This document shows positions 12,395-23,599 of a stretch of 64,000 bases of DNA, in pieces. The position numbers and the translations under genes are program-made. Each line of letters opens with the position of its first letter. The stretch's first letter is position 1. The notes under the pieces are model-generated. The model saw only the letters and a program-made list of their open reading frames with translations, was not told where the DNA came from and ran no database searches. The stretch comes from Geosiphon pyriformis (lineage: Eukaryota > Glomeromycota > Glomeromycetes > Archaeosporales > Geosiphonaceae), in NCBI GenBank assembly GCA_016748015.1, contig JAAOMT010000254.1:1-64000 (forward strand). The letters are read 5' to 3'.

Positions 12395-13796
12395 TCAGAC
12401 TTCATTCAAATCAATATCAATGTCAATAGGACAAGTTCCCATTATATATCCGAAATAAGGACCAAAGTATGCTTCTTTTTTTGGTGGTCTATTGTAAAAT
12501 TGTGCATTACATCGCTACATATGTGAATTAAAAAGAAATTTGTGATTTAATAAATATATATAGATTCTTAAAATTTGTAACCACCATGTTACTTAGCTTA
12601 CCGGATTATCTTTATAACCCTGATTAGATTTCAATTTTGGAATCCATTCATTAGGACACTCATAAACGGGGTATTCGTTACAAACACAATCCAGAGTTTC
12701 TTGGATCCAATATTCTATTCCGTGATGATTATAAGATTTAGGAAAAGAAGGAACGTAATCATCGAAATAAGTTATACGATTAACAGTAATAAAGGTTTGT
12801 ATATGACGAGCTAGCTCGCCATTACCAAGGCGTGGTTGTCCGAATGTTGTAATGGTAAAAAGTGCCTTGGATTCTATCGCTGTTAAATTCTTTTCTTTAA
12901 TGTATTCCACAGCCGTTAAAATTGCCCAAACTGAAAAGGAAAATTTTTTTTAAAGATCTTTCAAATATGTATAATTCAGAGAATAGATATGTAATAATAA
13001 TAACCACCACCAAGCCTATAACCCGTGAAAAAGAAGCCAAAAGTTGAATTTTGAGGATTCTCTGTTAAAGAATTTAATTTTTCAAATATTTTTTGTTTTG
13101 CCAGTCTGAATTGTCGATAAAATTCTGAATCAACTGATTTTCCTTCTAGCCCTGGATATCCCATGATTCGATTTTTACGTTGACGATTCCAAAAATCATA
13201 ATTAAATCTGTTGATTCCATTGAAATATACGATATAGCCTGGAATTTTGGAGTGGCTTAAAGTTGTTGGCCAATACAATTCTTTATCAGCTCGAACTTTA
13301 ACGTTATTATTATGATAAAGTCAAATAGAACATTAGGATTAAAAAATAAAATTTTCAAAACTCACAATTATTAAAACTTTGAATTACCATAGATTTCTTT
13401 TGAATAACTATCAACTAATTTGAAGAGACATGAAGCTTCTTGAGCTTTTTCGGCCATTTTACTAAAAAACTCCAAGGTGCCAGGATTCGTAACCGGAATT
13501 CTCTGAACACTATTACTTTCACTTCGAGACCATAAAGAATTGAATTCTTTACTTTGAAACTGACCATATGACCTTCTGTACCCTTTAATACTGTTATCAA
13601 CTGACTTTTTTTCGAGTTCATTTATAACATAATTTAATTGACCGAAATTAATAGATGCTTCTGTAGGCGATGAATTGATTAAGATATTTTCTCCAAGGGA
13701 AAATAGCATTAAAAAAGAATTTGTTAAAATATTTAAAAAGAGTAAATACGCAGTCCATTTTCTTTGATACCAATATAGAATTGAAGAAAAATACAT
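12395..13796 (-). CDS. Class-3 lipase-like protein 3, nucleophile Ser replaced by Arg
   Basis: Minus-strand exons 13796..13388, 13295..13005, 12930..12602 and 12514..12395 join in frame to 382 residues. The exon layout matches lipase-like gene 1. The N-terminus has a hydrophobic stretch after basic residues (WTAYLLFLNILTNSFLMLF), suggesting a signal anchor. Blocks: AEKAQEASCLF, FGFFFTGYRLGGGVWAILTA (elbow), TITTFGQPRLGNGELARH, YFDDYVPSFP (Asp291), NHHGIEYWI (His303) and YFGPYFGYIMGTC at the end. The elbow reads G-Y-R-L-G-G: both the His and the Ser of GHS(x)GG are changed (Tyr229, Arg230; the Arg codon AGG is at plus 13015-13017). No stops or frameshifts interrupt the model, so it is probably expressed but not a classical lipase. 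A binding or scaffold role is possible, and the substrate or ligand is unknown. Confidence 0.78.
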
Positions 13797-15836
13797 ATTA
13801 TAATTAAAAACTTTTCGTTAATCGAAACTTTTTTTTTTTTTTGAAATTTTAATTCAATTACTCCTTAAACATTTGCTCAAGGCCTTTAATGAACTCATGA
13901 TCACCAATATTTTCATTTCTCCTTATTCATTTCCTGATCCTTCAGGTAAATGTTTTATTGGGATGATACATGATTAATTTTGCCAATAAATACGAAATTA
14001 TGTGATATTTGTAGTTTTTAACTGGCCCTGGTTACTCCTTAACCTGTCTCAGCGGACTGCCCACCCCCCCCCCCTTATCCTCCCCCATAGCCTGAGTGAA
14101 ATAACGCTCAAGATTAGAGTCTAATTAATTAGTTCTAGAATTTGTTTTAATTCAAACTTCCAATTCGAGAATAAAATTTCAGATGGTTATTAGGAAGATC
14201 GATACTTGAAATGGACCTAGATCCGATTTGTTTGTAGATTGTCAGAAACTTATTCAAAGTTCAAGTATTTCAAGATGGCACACATAAAATTATTTTTTAG
14301 CTTCAAAACTCTTTGGGCTTTTGTGAACAATACATCAATAATGATTATTTCTAGTTTAAAATAATTTCAAATTGAAAGATTTTATAGGTAAAAATATCCT
14401 ATAAATTCAAAGAGACATTATTAAAAAAGTAGGTCTAAAAAGAAAAATGTCAAAGAATTCATTTTCTTGAGTTCCCAACTAGGAACGGCAAATTGAATGG
14501 TTTTTTCCAAAAATTAATAATAATATAATCCGTTAGGTACAGATGCTTATGTCGATATGATCGAGAAGTTGGAAATGATTCACTATCCAAATTTATAGCT
14601 TCTCATGAAATGAAAGTAATCAATTTTTTGTATTTTAATAATTATAATAAAATGGGTCAAAGTTAATTTCTTTAAAAAAAAAGCTAATTATCTAAATAAG
14701 TTTATTCAACTGAATATTTCAAAAAGAGACGAACTGATAACTTCATCTGAAAATCTATACTGAAGAATTTTTCAAAGATTTTTAACTTTTGCAACAATTC
14801 AAAAGTCTAAAATATGTGATTATTTAGAATTACCTACCATGATCATTATGTTCTTTTTTTTCCCAAAAAAGGAATGACTACTTGTCATTATAGAAATGAG
14901 TTTTGGATATATGCGTTGTATGATTGTAGTGACCTCAATTATGAAACTTATATCAAATAATTTCCTATAAATTTTCACTATTCATTTTATTTCTAGTTTG
15001 ACTTGTTAAATTTTGGAAAGGTAATTTTGATATTTTTTCAATTGAAATAGTTTTGCACAAAATTGGTTACCTAAAAAGCTAGATTCAAAGAATGTATCGA
15101 GCATCACTGCACATAATTTTATATATTTTAAAAGTAAGACTTTCTTAAAATATTAATATCTAACTTTTTCACTTTTTTATTATAAGTAAATAAAGAAACA
15201 GTCTGACCCTAGAAAATTTTGAATAATAATGCTTCAATTGGAACTTGCAAAATATTTTAATTATCCATATATTAAGAAAAATATAATTTTTCTGGCTTCT
15301 AACATTGTTAAATGTAGAAATGTAGAAATTTTTAAATGAACTATTCCTTACCGATCAAGTAGTCATTTTATTTGAAAACATATTTCCAGATTCAATTTTA
15401 CAATAGAAAAATCTTTTAATTGTAATTCTTTTAATTAAACAACTTATATTAGAAAATTTTGAAAATGTTCAGTTAAAAAGAAACCAATTTAATATTTGGG
15501 ATTATGAAAGTGAAATTGCATAAACTAATCAATTTAAAAGGAAAAATTTTTCAGTCATTGTAACATTCTATAAAAAGTTAGTCATATATATTTTGAATTA
15601 TTAAACTTTGTATTAAATTAATTAAATCATATTTTATATATTAAAAATTGATTATTAAACACAAAATTTTATAAGTTTTTATTTTTACTGATTAAAACAT
15701 TATGAGCCATAAAACATTCTCTTTACTGATATATTTTTTGCCTATTTAATTTTTTAATTAGCTTCTTTTTTTCCATTTAAAATAAATGTAATCCAGGAAA
15801 TTTTTTCGTTGGATGTATTCTTTTCCGTTTAGAAAG
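13797..15836. other. Intergenic, no gene seen, poly-C tract
   Basis: AT-rich, stop-dense on both strands. A run of 11 C lies at 14064-14074, followed by another C-rich stretch (TCCTCCCCCAT). The first bases after 13797 are the presumed promoter of lipase-like gene 3. Confidence 0.55.
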
Positions 15837-16690
15837 TTATAAAAACGATGATGATGTATAGATTCGGGTTTTCATTTTTCCATGGCTCATCTTTAACCAA
15901 TTAAAAATCATGACACTGGGAAAAAGTTTGATGACCCATTTCAAGATTTCTATTTGATTTTGTAAATCTTTCTGACGAGCTTCTCTAGGATATTTATCAA
16001 GTAAGTTTTTTAAAAAAATTTTCACAAAAAAGAGTTTGCTATCTTACCGGTTCAGTTTACTCGTTGCCAGTCATGCTTGAAGATGAAACCATGTGTGCAA
16101 CTGTCCAGTGTTTAGTGAAGACAGATTGCTTCCTTCATTCTTTTTATTACGCTTGCCGAGTCTTTTATTGAGGGTTATGTGGGGAAAGTTTTTTTTTGAA
16201 AAATATACTTGATAATTTAATCAATAAAAATTCTCTTGAACCTTCTCTTGTTCAAGGCTTTTTATTCATAGATCTTGATATATGAAGAAAACTAATCTTT
16301 TTACAAAAATTTTATTTCAGCGGCAGAGGTATCCACATCTATGGATGGGTAGATTACTATTTTCCAAGTTTTAGAGGTTAGGGCGTCATCTTTTCTTATT
16401 GATTTCCCTCTATTCTTTTCACTACCTCCCCCTTTGACCTGTTGTAATGATGTTGAGAAATAAAAAAAAAATGATTTAATGAGTTTGAATAGTGAGATTA
16501 GACACCTCACTCATGAAACAAAATCGCATCTCTGAACAACGAAAAACGATTAATGAAAATTTTTCGTGTTTGTTTTTAGATCACATTATTATTATTAGCT
16601 TTATGCTAAAATTAATATCTAATCATGTTATATTTTTTCTTTCGATAACAGTAAGGAGAAAAGAAACAAGAAACAAAATGGCTCTCGATT
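15837..16690 (-). other. Possible small gene remnant, unrecognised
   Basis: Two short minus-strand open stretches look more coding-like than the surroundings: 16025..15837 (LLDKYPREARQKDLQNQIEI...) and 16444..16301, after a CAG (VKGGGSEKNRGKSIRKDDAL...). A GTAAGA donor lies at about 16045. I could not join these into a credible gene, and no family is recognised. Confidence 0.25.
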
Positions 16691-16699
16691 GATTTGATT

Positions 16700-18058
16700 T
16701 TTGGATAAGGTAAATTTTTGAGGTGAACTATTATTTGAGAACGTCTTTACTGGTTTATCTTGTTAATTATAAAAATAGAGTGCTATTTAACTGCTAATGT
16801 ATTTCAAGTTATCCACATTAATTATAATATCTTTAATCTATTATGACATATAAAATGTTTTTGTGGCCAAGTAACCACATTCTTTGCATCAAATACAGTT
16901 AATTACAATTATTAAAACCATTTTTATTTTATGCATCTGACAAATTCATGTTGTTTATGTAAAAAAAAATATATTAAATATTGTGAATAATATTTTGATA
17001 TTAAAAAAAAATGTTTCAAATTTTTATTTAATTGTAATTTTAAAAATAATATTAAATAAATAAATATTATTTTTTATTTATTATTTTTTTACTATCTATT
17101 ATGATACAATAAATAAAATACTTTAAAATAAATGTAATTTATGAATTTCTACACATAACCAGTTATTTAAACTAATTAAGAATATATTGTATTAAAATTA
17201 TAAAAATAAATTTAACCAAAACAGTTATTTTATGTATAATTACAACTAAACTATTAATATTAAATAATAAAAAGCTTTATTATTGGTTTATTATCAAAAG
17301 TTTTTAATAATAACAATTATATTAAGATTAATTTTAATTAATTACTTAAAAAAACTTCTATTTAAACCCAAAAATAATGTTTTAATAGCAGTTAAAAAAC
17401 TATTTTAATTCTATATTACTGAAAAAAAAAATATTTTAAAAGAGTATTATTTAATTGTTTTTATTTTAAGAAAAAGTTTTAAGTATTAAAACTAATAAAA
17501 AAATATCAAAAATAAAATTTATAATTTGTTTTAAATATAGTTATAAAATATTTATTATATTATTTAACTTATTTTTTTTTATAAATATAATTTGTAATTG
17601 TGTTAATTTTTTTGTAAATTATATTATAAAATTAATTATAATTAATTATAATTAAAACTAAATTTTGAATTTAAGTTTTTAAAAATTATATTTTTATTAA
17701 TAAATATTAATAATATAGTAATTTAATCAATAATTTAAGCATATAAAATGAAAATAACAAATTAATTTAATAAAATATTTTTTTTTAAAAATTATTTAAT
17801 GAATAAAATATTTTATTAAAATTAAAAAAAAATTTTATAAATAAAAACAAGTAATTTAAATTTTAATATTTGTAATAATATTAATAATTAAAATTTTTAA
17901 TTTTTAAAAGTATTAATTTTAATAATTATAATATATTAAAAACTTTTTAATTTACAAAATAATAATTACATATTTTTAATAATAATCAAAATTAAATAAA
18001 TAAAAATAAGGCAAATTTAATTATAAATTTAATTAATTATATTTTTAATCTTAATAAA

Positions 18059-18090
<32 letters not shown>

Positions 18091-19240
18091 ATTTTTAATA
18101 AATAATAATTTAATTATTTTGTAAAATTTACAAATTCATAAAATTAAATTTAATAAAAAAACTATAAAAATTTAAATAAAAAAGTTTGTTTAAATAATAA
18201 AATTAATATAAAAAACTATTTTTAATACTTAATTTAATATATTTTTAATATAAATTTATATAATTTTTAATGTATAAAAAATTTATAATTTATGTTTTAT
18301 TTCAATATTTTTTATAATTAATAACAAATATTATTGTATTTTTTAATTATAACTTAATTTAATAAATTACAAAAATAAATAAACAGTTTTTTACAATATT
18401 AAAAATAAAAAATAAAAAATAAAAATAAAAATAAGTAATAAAGTACAATAAAATTCAATAAATAATTATTTTATTTATTATTTTGATCTTATATTTGAAT
18501 TTTGTTATTAATTGTTTTTTCTAAAAAAAATTTTTGTTTATATAATTATTAAAAAAATTATTAATTAGTTAATAACTAAATTAATAATCTGATTAATAAT
18601 TAAATTAATAATTAAATTAACAACTTTATTTAAAAATTAAATAATTAATTATATAATATTAAGTAGCTAATACATGTAATATTAATAAAAAATATGAGTT
18701 TTAGTCATAATAATATATATATATTAAAACTTAAAACTTAAATTTTATATATTAAAAGTTAATATTTATTTTTAAAAATACTTATTGTTAAATTTATCTT
18801 TTTTTAAAATATTTAATTTCTTAATTTTAAAAATAGATCAAATTTTAATAAATTAATCAATAATATTTTACAAAAAATCAGATTACATTTTTATTATACA
18901 TTATAATTATTGAATTATCTCAAAATTAATTAGTTAAATACCTTTGAATTTGTTGTTATTAAATAGCTTACAATAGTCAATTATTTTTATATCACTCACT
19001 TTTCTTCTATTAATACCTTTACTAATTTTAAATCTCGCATAAATAATAATCACTTTTTAAGAGTAAAAGGAAAATTAATCTTGAATAATGAATCCAACAG
19101 TTATGGTATAAACTCTAATTTTAACTCAGTATCAACAAATTTTTGCTGTGTAACTATTAATAGATCGTTTCAGAAGACGCCAAATTAAAACTGCCATTTG
19201 TTATTTTATTTACTTTTTTATGACTCCTTGAAACAATCCC
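16700..19240. other. Extremely AT-rich desert
   Basis: About 85-90 percent A+T by eye, with almost no sustained frames. It contains an (ATA/AAT) array near 18062-18090 and an LTR relic near 18520-18712. A tail-like motif at 17140-17190 resembles the 3' ends of the LINE relics, so some of this is probably decayed LINE sequence. A run of 11 C lies at 19238-19248. Confidence 0.6.
18520..18712 (+). repeat. LTR relic of the element-B family
   Basis: The AATAATTAAATTAATAATTAAA region followed by GTAGCTAATACATGTAAT and AAAAATATGAGTTTTAGTC matches the 3' part of element B's LTRs (39600-39701 and 55200-55393) with the same order and spacing. It is heavily AT-drifted, and its left limit is not defined. 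Confidence 0.5.
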
Positions 19241-19434
19241 CCCCCCCCATATCATCCGTTATTCAACGGAGTGGTTTGTTTACATTATAACCAGGATTAT
19301 CACGAAATTAATGTCATATTAATTAAATCTGTTTATGAAATCCAAATAAAATAAAAATGTAAATCTAAGATGAGAACAATTAAAATAATGCAAGAATTAC
19401 GAAGCAATTTGATTCAATTACTTTTGTTCCCAAA

Positions 19435-20095
19435 TCAATGACGCTTTCGAAAAGTGACATTTTTCGATTTCTTCAATAGCTTCTCTTCTGACCCAGCAAA
19501 ATTCCCATTCTGATTAACTGATCCCAATTTTTCGCTCACTTTTGAATTGCTGTTTGTATCATTAAAGTCTTTATTTATTCGCTGAACTTTGCTGAATTCT
19601 CTTTTGGGAAACATTTGGCTAGCATCAAGAGATCTATTTTCATGATTTGTAACTTGCCAGACCAAACATAAAATTTAAATTTTAGGTCTTTCCAATATAG
19701 CAAGTCTAATTTGAAAAGTGAGGAAAAACTTATATAAATAGATGTTTACCAGTTTTTGGGACCTTACACTTTTTCGAATTATAGGTTTGTGAGGAGTGAT
19801 GGGCAAGCGAAAAAGGTAAGGCTGGTCCTGTCGCTATCAGGCTTCTGGTATCAAAGAGCCTTTTGGGTACAATCCAACCTCGCAAGTCGCACCCGCCGCG
19901 TGGGAACCAATGTTGAACCTCATCAGTGAAACAACTGTTATTAATTGATTTTCCAGGAGTCGGGGTATCCCTAGAGAGACGAGAAGGACTTGAAGCATAT
20001 TGTTTAGGACAAGTACGTAAAGCTCGATTTCTATGACAACGAGCGGGTATGTATCGCCAGGCCTCGGTTACAGCTTCGCAAAAGGGTGATTCCAT
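19435..20095 (-). CDS. Orphan two-exon protein, GC-richer exon 1
   Basis: Minus-strand exon 20095..19750 ends at a GTAAAC donor in phase 1. Exon 19652..19435 starts after GCAAG and completes the codon, giving 187 residues. Exon 1 is noticeably GC-richer than its surroundings, encodes MESPFCEAVTEAWRYIPARC and a Trp/Gly/Arg-rich segment (VQHWFPRGGCDLRGWIVPKR), and has several cysteines. Exon 2 is hydrophilic with a basic end (KLLKKSKNVTFRKRH). No signal peptide, membrane segment or known domain was seen. An alternative acceptor at 19686 would give a different C-terminus. A conserved protein with a short disordered tail is possible, but I do not recognise it. Confidence 0.5.
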
Positions 20096-21448
20096 TCTTT
20101 AAGTGAAATGGAATGTTTAAGTGACTACTGTTTGTAAAAGGATTTTTAAAAAGCACGCTAATACGAATCGCGTTTGAATGATGAGAGATAAGAGATGTCT
20201 GATAAGATACACGACATGATTATTAACTGAATAATGTTTAATATAAATAATTTAACGATCTGTTTTTGAAAACTCATTTGCATAAAATTAAAAATTAAAT
20301 TTTTTTTATTTTACTTATAATATAATAAATTGAGATTATTATTATTATTATTATTAGTTATAAATTTCAAGATTTTTTGGTAAGAATAAAATTTATGAAA
20401 AAAAAGCTCAATATTTTATGAAAAAATTCTTAAGAATATAAAATCGACATTTTTATTTTTATTTTTTTATGTGAAATTTTACTTTTATTAATATCAACTT
20501 ATTTTTTTAGAATCATATCACTTATTTAAATCGAAAAATATTATATCTCGTAATTTTATGCTATTTATTTTTTGAATTAAATTAGTTTTAAACTATTTTT
20601 ATCATTATTATTTTTTTGATCTAACCTTATAAATAATAAATAAAAATAAGTAATTATTAATATATTATTAATCTATAATATCATAATACAAATTCATTTA
20701 TTTATTAAATATTTATAAATTTAAAATATTTTAAATTTAAAAAATAATTTAATTATTTGAATAATACAAAAATTATTACGATTTAGCTAATAACCAAATT
20801 TGATTTTAATTAAATTCACTAAATTCAAAATTTGCAATAACAAACATATTGCTTAAAAAAAGGTTTCACATCATGAATATTTATGATAATAATAATGGAT
20901 ATCATCAAATCAATATTTAAAATGTGTATCTTTTTAAAGATTAATCTATTTGATTTAAAACCTTTTACGAGAATTTATTTATCCTATTCTCAAAATGGTG
21001 AAACATTAAAGGTATGAAGGGATTTGCATTGTATAAAGTTATATTATTTTGGCTAGAGTTTATTTAGAGTTATGGTGCTAATGGCCAAAATTACTAAAGT
21101 TCATCTTAACCATGTCAAGATTGTCACAGGTCAGCCAAACAGACATAAAGAGAAGAAACGTTTGACAACTTCTCCCGACTGATTTTCAATCTTACTATTA
21201 ATAGAGATCCAGTGAAGGATTAAGATTTTGAAGCAGAAAGTTTTAAAGCTCTCTTTTATCTTATCCCTTTTTAATTTGTTTTTTTTTTAGGGAAACTAGA
21301 AAAAGTGATAGACAAAAACTTATAAAATAAGTTGATGAAATTTTTTGTATTATAGTAAAAAAATTTCTCGAGAAAAAGGTCGGCTCAGAAACCGTCAAAA
21401 TTCGGAGAAAAAGGCTGAAGTTTTTGAAACGCATACACCTACTCAATC
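20096..21448. other. Divergent intergenic region
   Basis: Lies between the minus-strand orphan and the plus-strand PPxY protein, so it should hold both promoters. AT-rich, with an (ATT) array near 20337-20360. 21286-21448 is less AT-biased and is the presumed 5' UTR of the next gene. Confidence 0.5.
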
Positions 21449-22108
21449 ATGTCAGACACATACACCTTATTAACACTCTTATTGGTCTTCGTACCGATAA
21501 TGATCGGTGCTCCGACCATCTGTTGTTGTTTATGTCGTCGTTGTTTTAAGCGTGACTCAAACGGTTTACCTAGACAATATGCAATTGGTGCACCAAGAAG
21601 AGATAATGGACCTCCGTCGTTGCCTGCTGAAGACTGTCTTGTCTACGTTTACCAATATAACCCAGACGGTGAATCATCTTTATTAGGTTCAGAAGGTGGT
21701 CAAGGCGGTACACCACAAGCCGCGTATGGCATTAACGGACGATACTATGTACCTCAATTACCTTTAATACCACATTCCCCATATTATGATGATGCACCGC
21801 CAAAATATGAAGATATTGTTGATTTATCTGTTTTGGATAATAATCAAATAAGTCAACAACAACAACAACAAGAAAGATTGGAACCCTACCGAGATGAAGT
21901 GAATTATAATGAACATGTGATAGTTTACAATGAAGAAGGGGAACGAGTGACACCCTATCAACTTGACATTCCTACTTCAAATCATCCGGAATCATCTCAA
22001 CAAATACATCAATCAAATGAATCCTCTTCACTAGATGAAGTAAGTCATTCGGAACCATTGGTTAATATCGATGATGAATCAGACCCTACAAATAATACTA
22101 GGTTTTAG
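21449..22108 (+). CDS. Single-pass membrane protein with PPxY motif
   Basis: A single-exon gene of 219 residues from the first ATG. Residues about 5-30 form one hydrophobic segment (LLTLLLVFVPIMIGAPTICC) immediately followed by a Cys/Arg-rich juxtamembrane stretch (CCCLCRRCFKR), a typical site for S-acylation. The remaining roughly 185 residues are hydrophilic and probably cytoplasmic. They include PPSLP, SPYYDDAPPKYEDIV (a PPxY motif at about 116-119), a Gln run and an acidic Ser/Asn-rich tail. PPxY motifs bind WW domains of Nedd4/Rsp5-type ubiquitin ligases, so a trafficking adaptor or ligase-recruiting membrane protein is a reasonable inference, analogous to other short TM-plus-PY proteins. 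No enzymatic domain is seen. A polypyrimidine-rich 3' flank follows. Confidence 0.8.
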   Translation: MSDTYTLLTLLLVFVPIMIGAPTICCCLCRRCFKRDSNGLPRQYAIGAPRRDNGPPSLPAEDCLVYVYQYNPDGESSLLGSEGGQGGTPQAAYGINGRYYVPQLPLIPHSPYYDDAPPKYEDIVDLSVLDNNQISQQQQQQERLEPYRDEVNYNEHVIVYNEEGERVTPYQLDIPTSNHPESSQQIHQSNESSSLDEVSHSEPLVNIDDESDPTNNTRF

Positions 22109-22860
22109 TAAGAAAATTTTGGTATTTTTCCTCTCCTTTTTCCTTTTTCCTTTTCTTCTTTCTTTCTTGATTTGACATCAGCAGGTTTGATTGGATTTTG
22201 TAACAATAATAAAATTGTAAAAATTTATACGCATCTTTATTTAAACTCATTTCATTCAAGACACCGCCTGATGAATTATATGAATAAAATTTCTTGTAAA
22301 ATTTCCTTTTGGATTTCGTGCCCAAGAAATTTCCCTTGAATTTAACATTGACCAACATCAATCAATTTTACACAAAAACGAATGGATGGTATATCGAAGA
22401 GTGGGCTCAGAAAAGAGACATTTTCTCTTTGAATCTTGAGAAATATTACGTTGAATAGACAATCTAATTTTGTTGAAATCAAAAATTTGGAATTGTTTTA
22501 TTTCTTATTAAATTTTATCAAAAGTTTTGCGCTGAAGTGGTAAGGTTCATTTGACATGATATCATCATCCCAAATTGTACACAATAAATTTTAAATGGTT
22601 TTGATTACTCTCCAAGTTGGCGCTCACTTAGCATATCGGATGATTATCACGAATCTTGGAACTTTTCTTGGTTGTTGAAAGCGCACCGGATGATTCCCCT
22701 TCCGCGATACATATGTGCTCCCAAATAGGAAAGCGAAAGGAGATGAAGATGTTACATCTTATTGATATATTACTTTGAGGCTAATATAACTTTCAGATGT
22801 AATAATATGCTACATTGGTGGCTCATCTTTTAATTGTAATTTTTATATAAGAAATTACAT
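22109..22860. other. 3' flank, no gene seen
   Basis: Begins with a long pyrimidine stretch (22125-22170), likely 3' UTR. A slightly GC-richer patch at 22610-22740 has no sustained frame. The AT-rich repeat zone begins near 22860. Confidence 0.5.
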
Positions 22861-23599
22861 ACATTATTGCTTTTTTTGTTGACAACCATTTAAACATTAT
22901 AACAATAAATTGATTTTTTTGGTTTACATATATAATTTCATAATTTTTTTAATTTTTAATTAATAATAAAGTTTACAATAATTTTTAATAATTATATTTT
23001 GTTATATTATTTAGTAAATATTATATATTTAAAATTTTTTTAATGAAAATTTAAATTAAACTACATAATAACCAGTTTAAAAATTAAAAATTTTTTAATA
23101 TAATTTATTAAAAAGTGGTTTTATGTTAAAAGTATTATTTTATTAAAGTTATTATTGCTTTGTTAAAAATTTTAATATATATTTTTAATATTAATTTATA
23201 AAACAATATAATATAAAAAATTTAATTTATTTGTTAAAAATCAATCAATAAATATTATTTAAATGTTTATATATTTATTTTAACTATTTTTTTAAAATTT
23301 ATTAATAAAAATAAAAATTCTATTTTTTAAAAAACTATAAAAATTTGTTTTATATAATATTAAAAATTTAAAAATTATTATATAGTTTTTATTTTATATA
23401 TATATATAATTATAAATTAAAATAAAAATATTTCTTAATTTTCTAAGATTTTTTATATCTAATTTAGTTAAATAATTAAATTATATTATATCTTTTTGTT
23501 ATTATTGAATTGATTTTTTATTTTTTATTTGCTGGCTGATTTTATTAATTAAATATGATAATATAGGTTTTTTTACATGATTTTAATGATAATTTTTAT
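22861..23599. other. AT-rich, unassigned, probably decayed repeat
   Basis: Over 85 percent AT, with no readable frame. It lies immediately upstream of recognisable LINE relic sequence and may be its more decayed 5' part. Confidence 0.4.

Noticed and set aside
6513-13796. The three lipase-like genes as plain pseudogenes
   Set aside because: All have signal/anchor N-termini, open spliced frames, conserved Asp/His and structural blocks, and no stops. Only the nucleophile position is changed.
22098-22361. Antisense ORF after the PPxY gene
   Set aside because: A Lys-rich frame from a pyrimidine-rich 3' UTR, with no exon signals or recognisable content.
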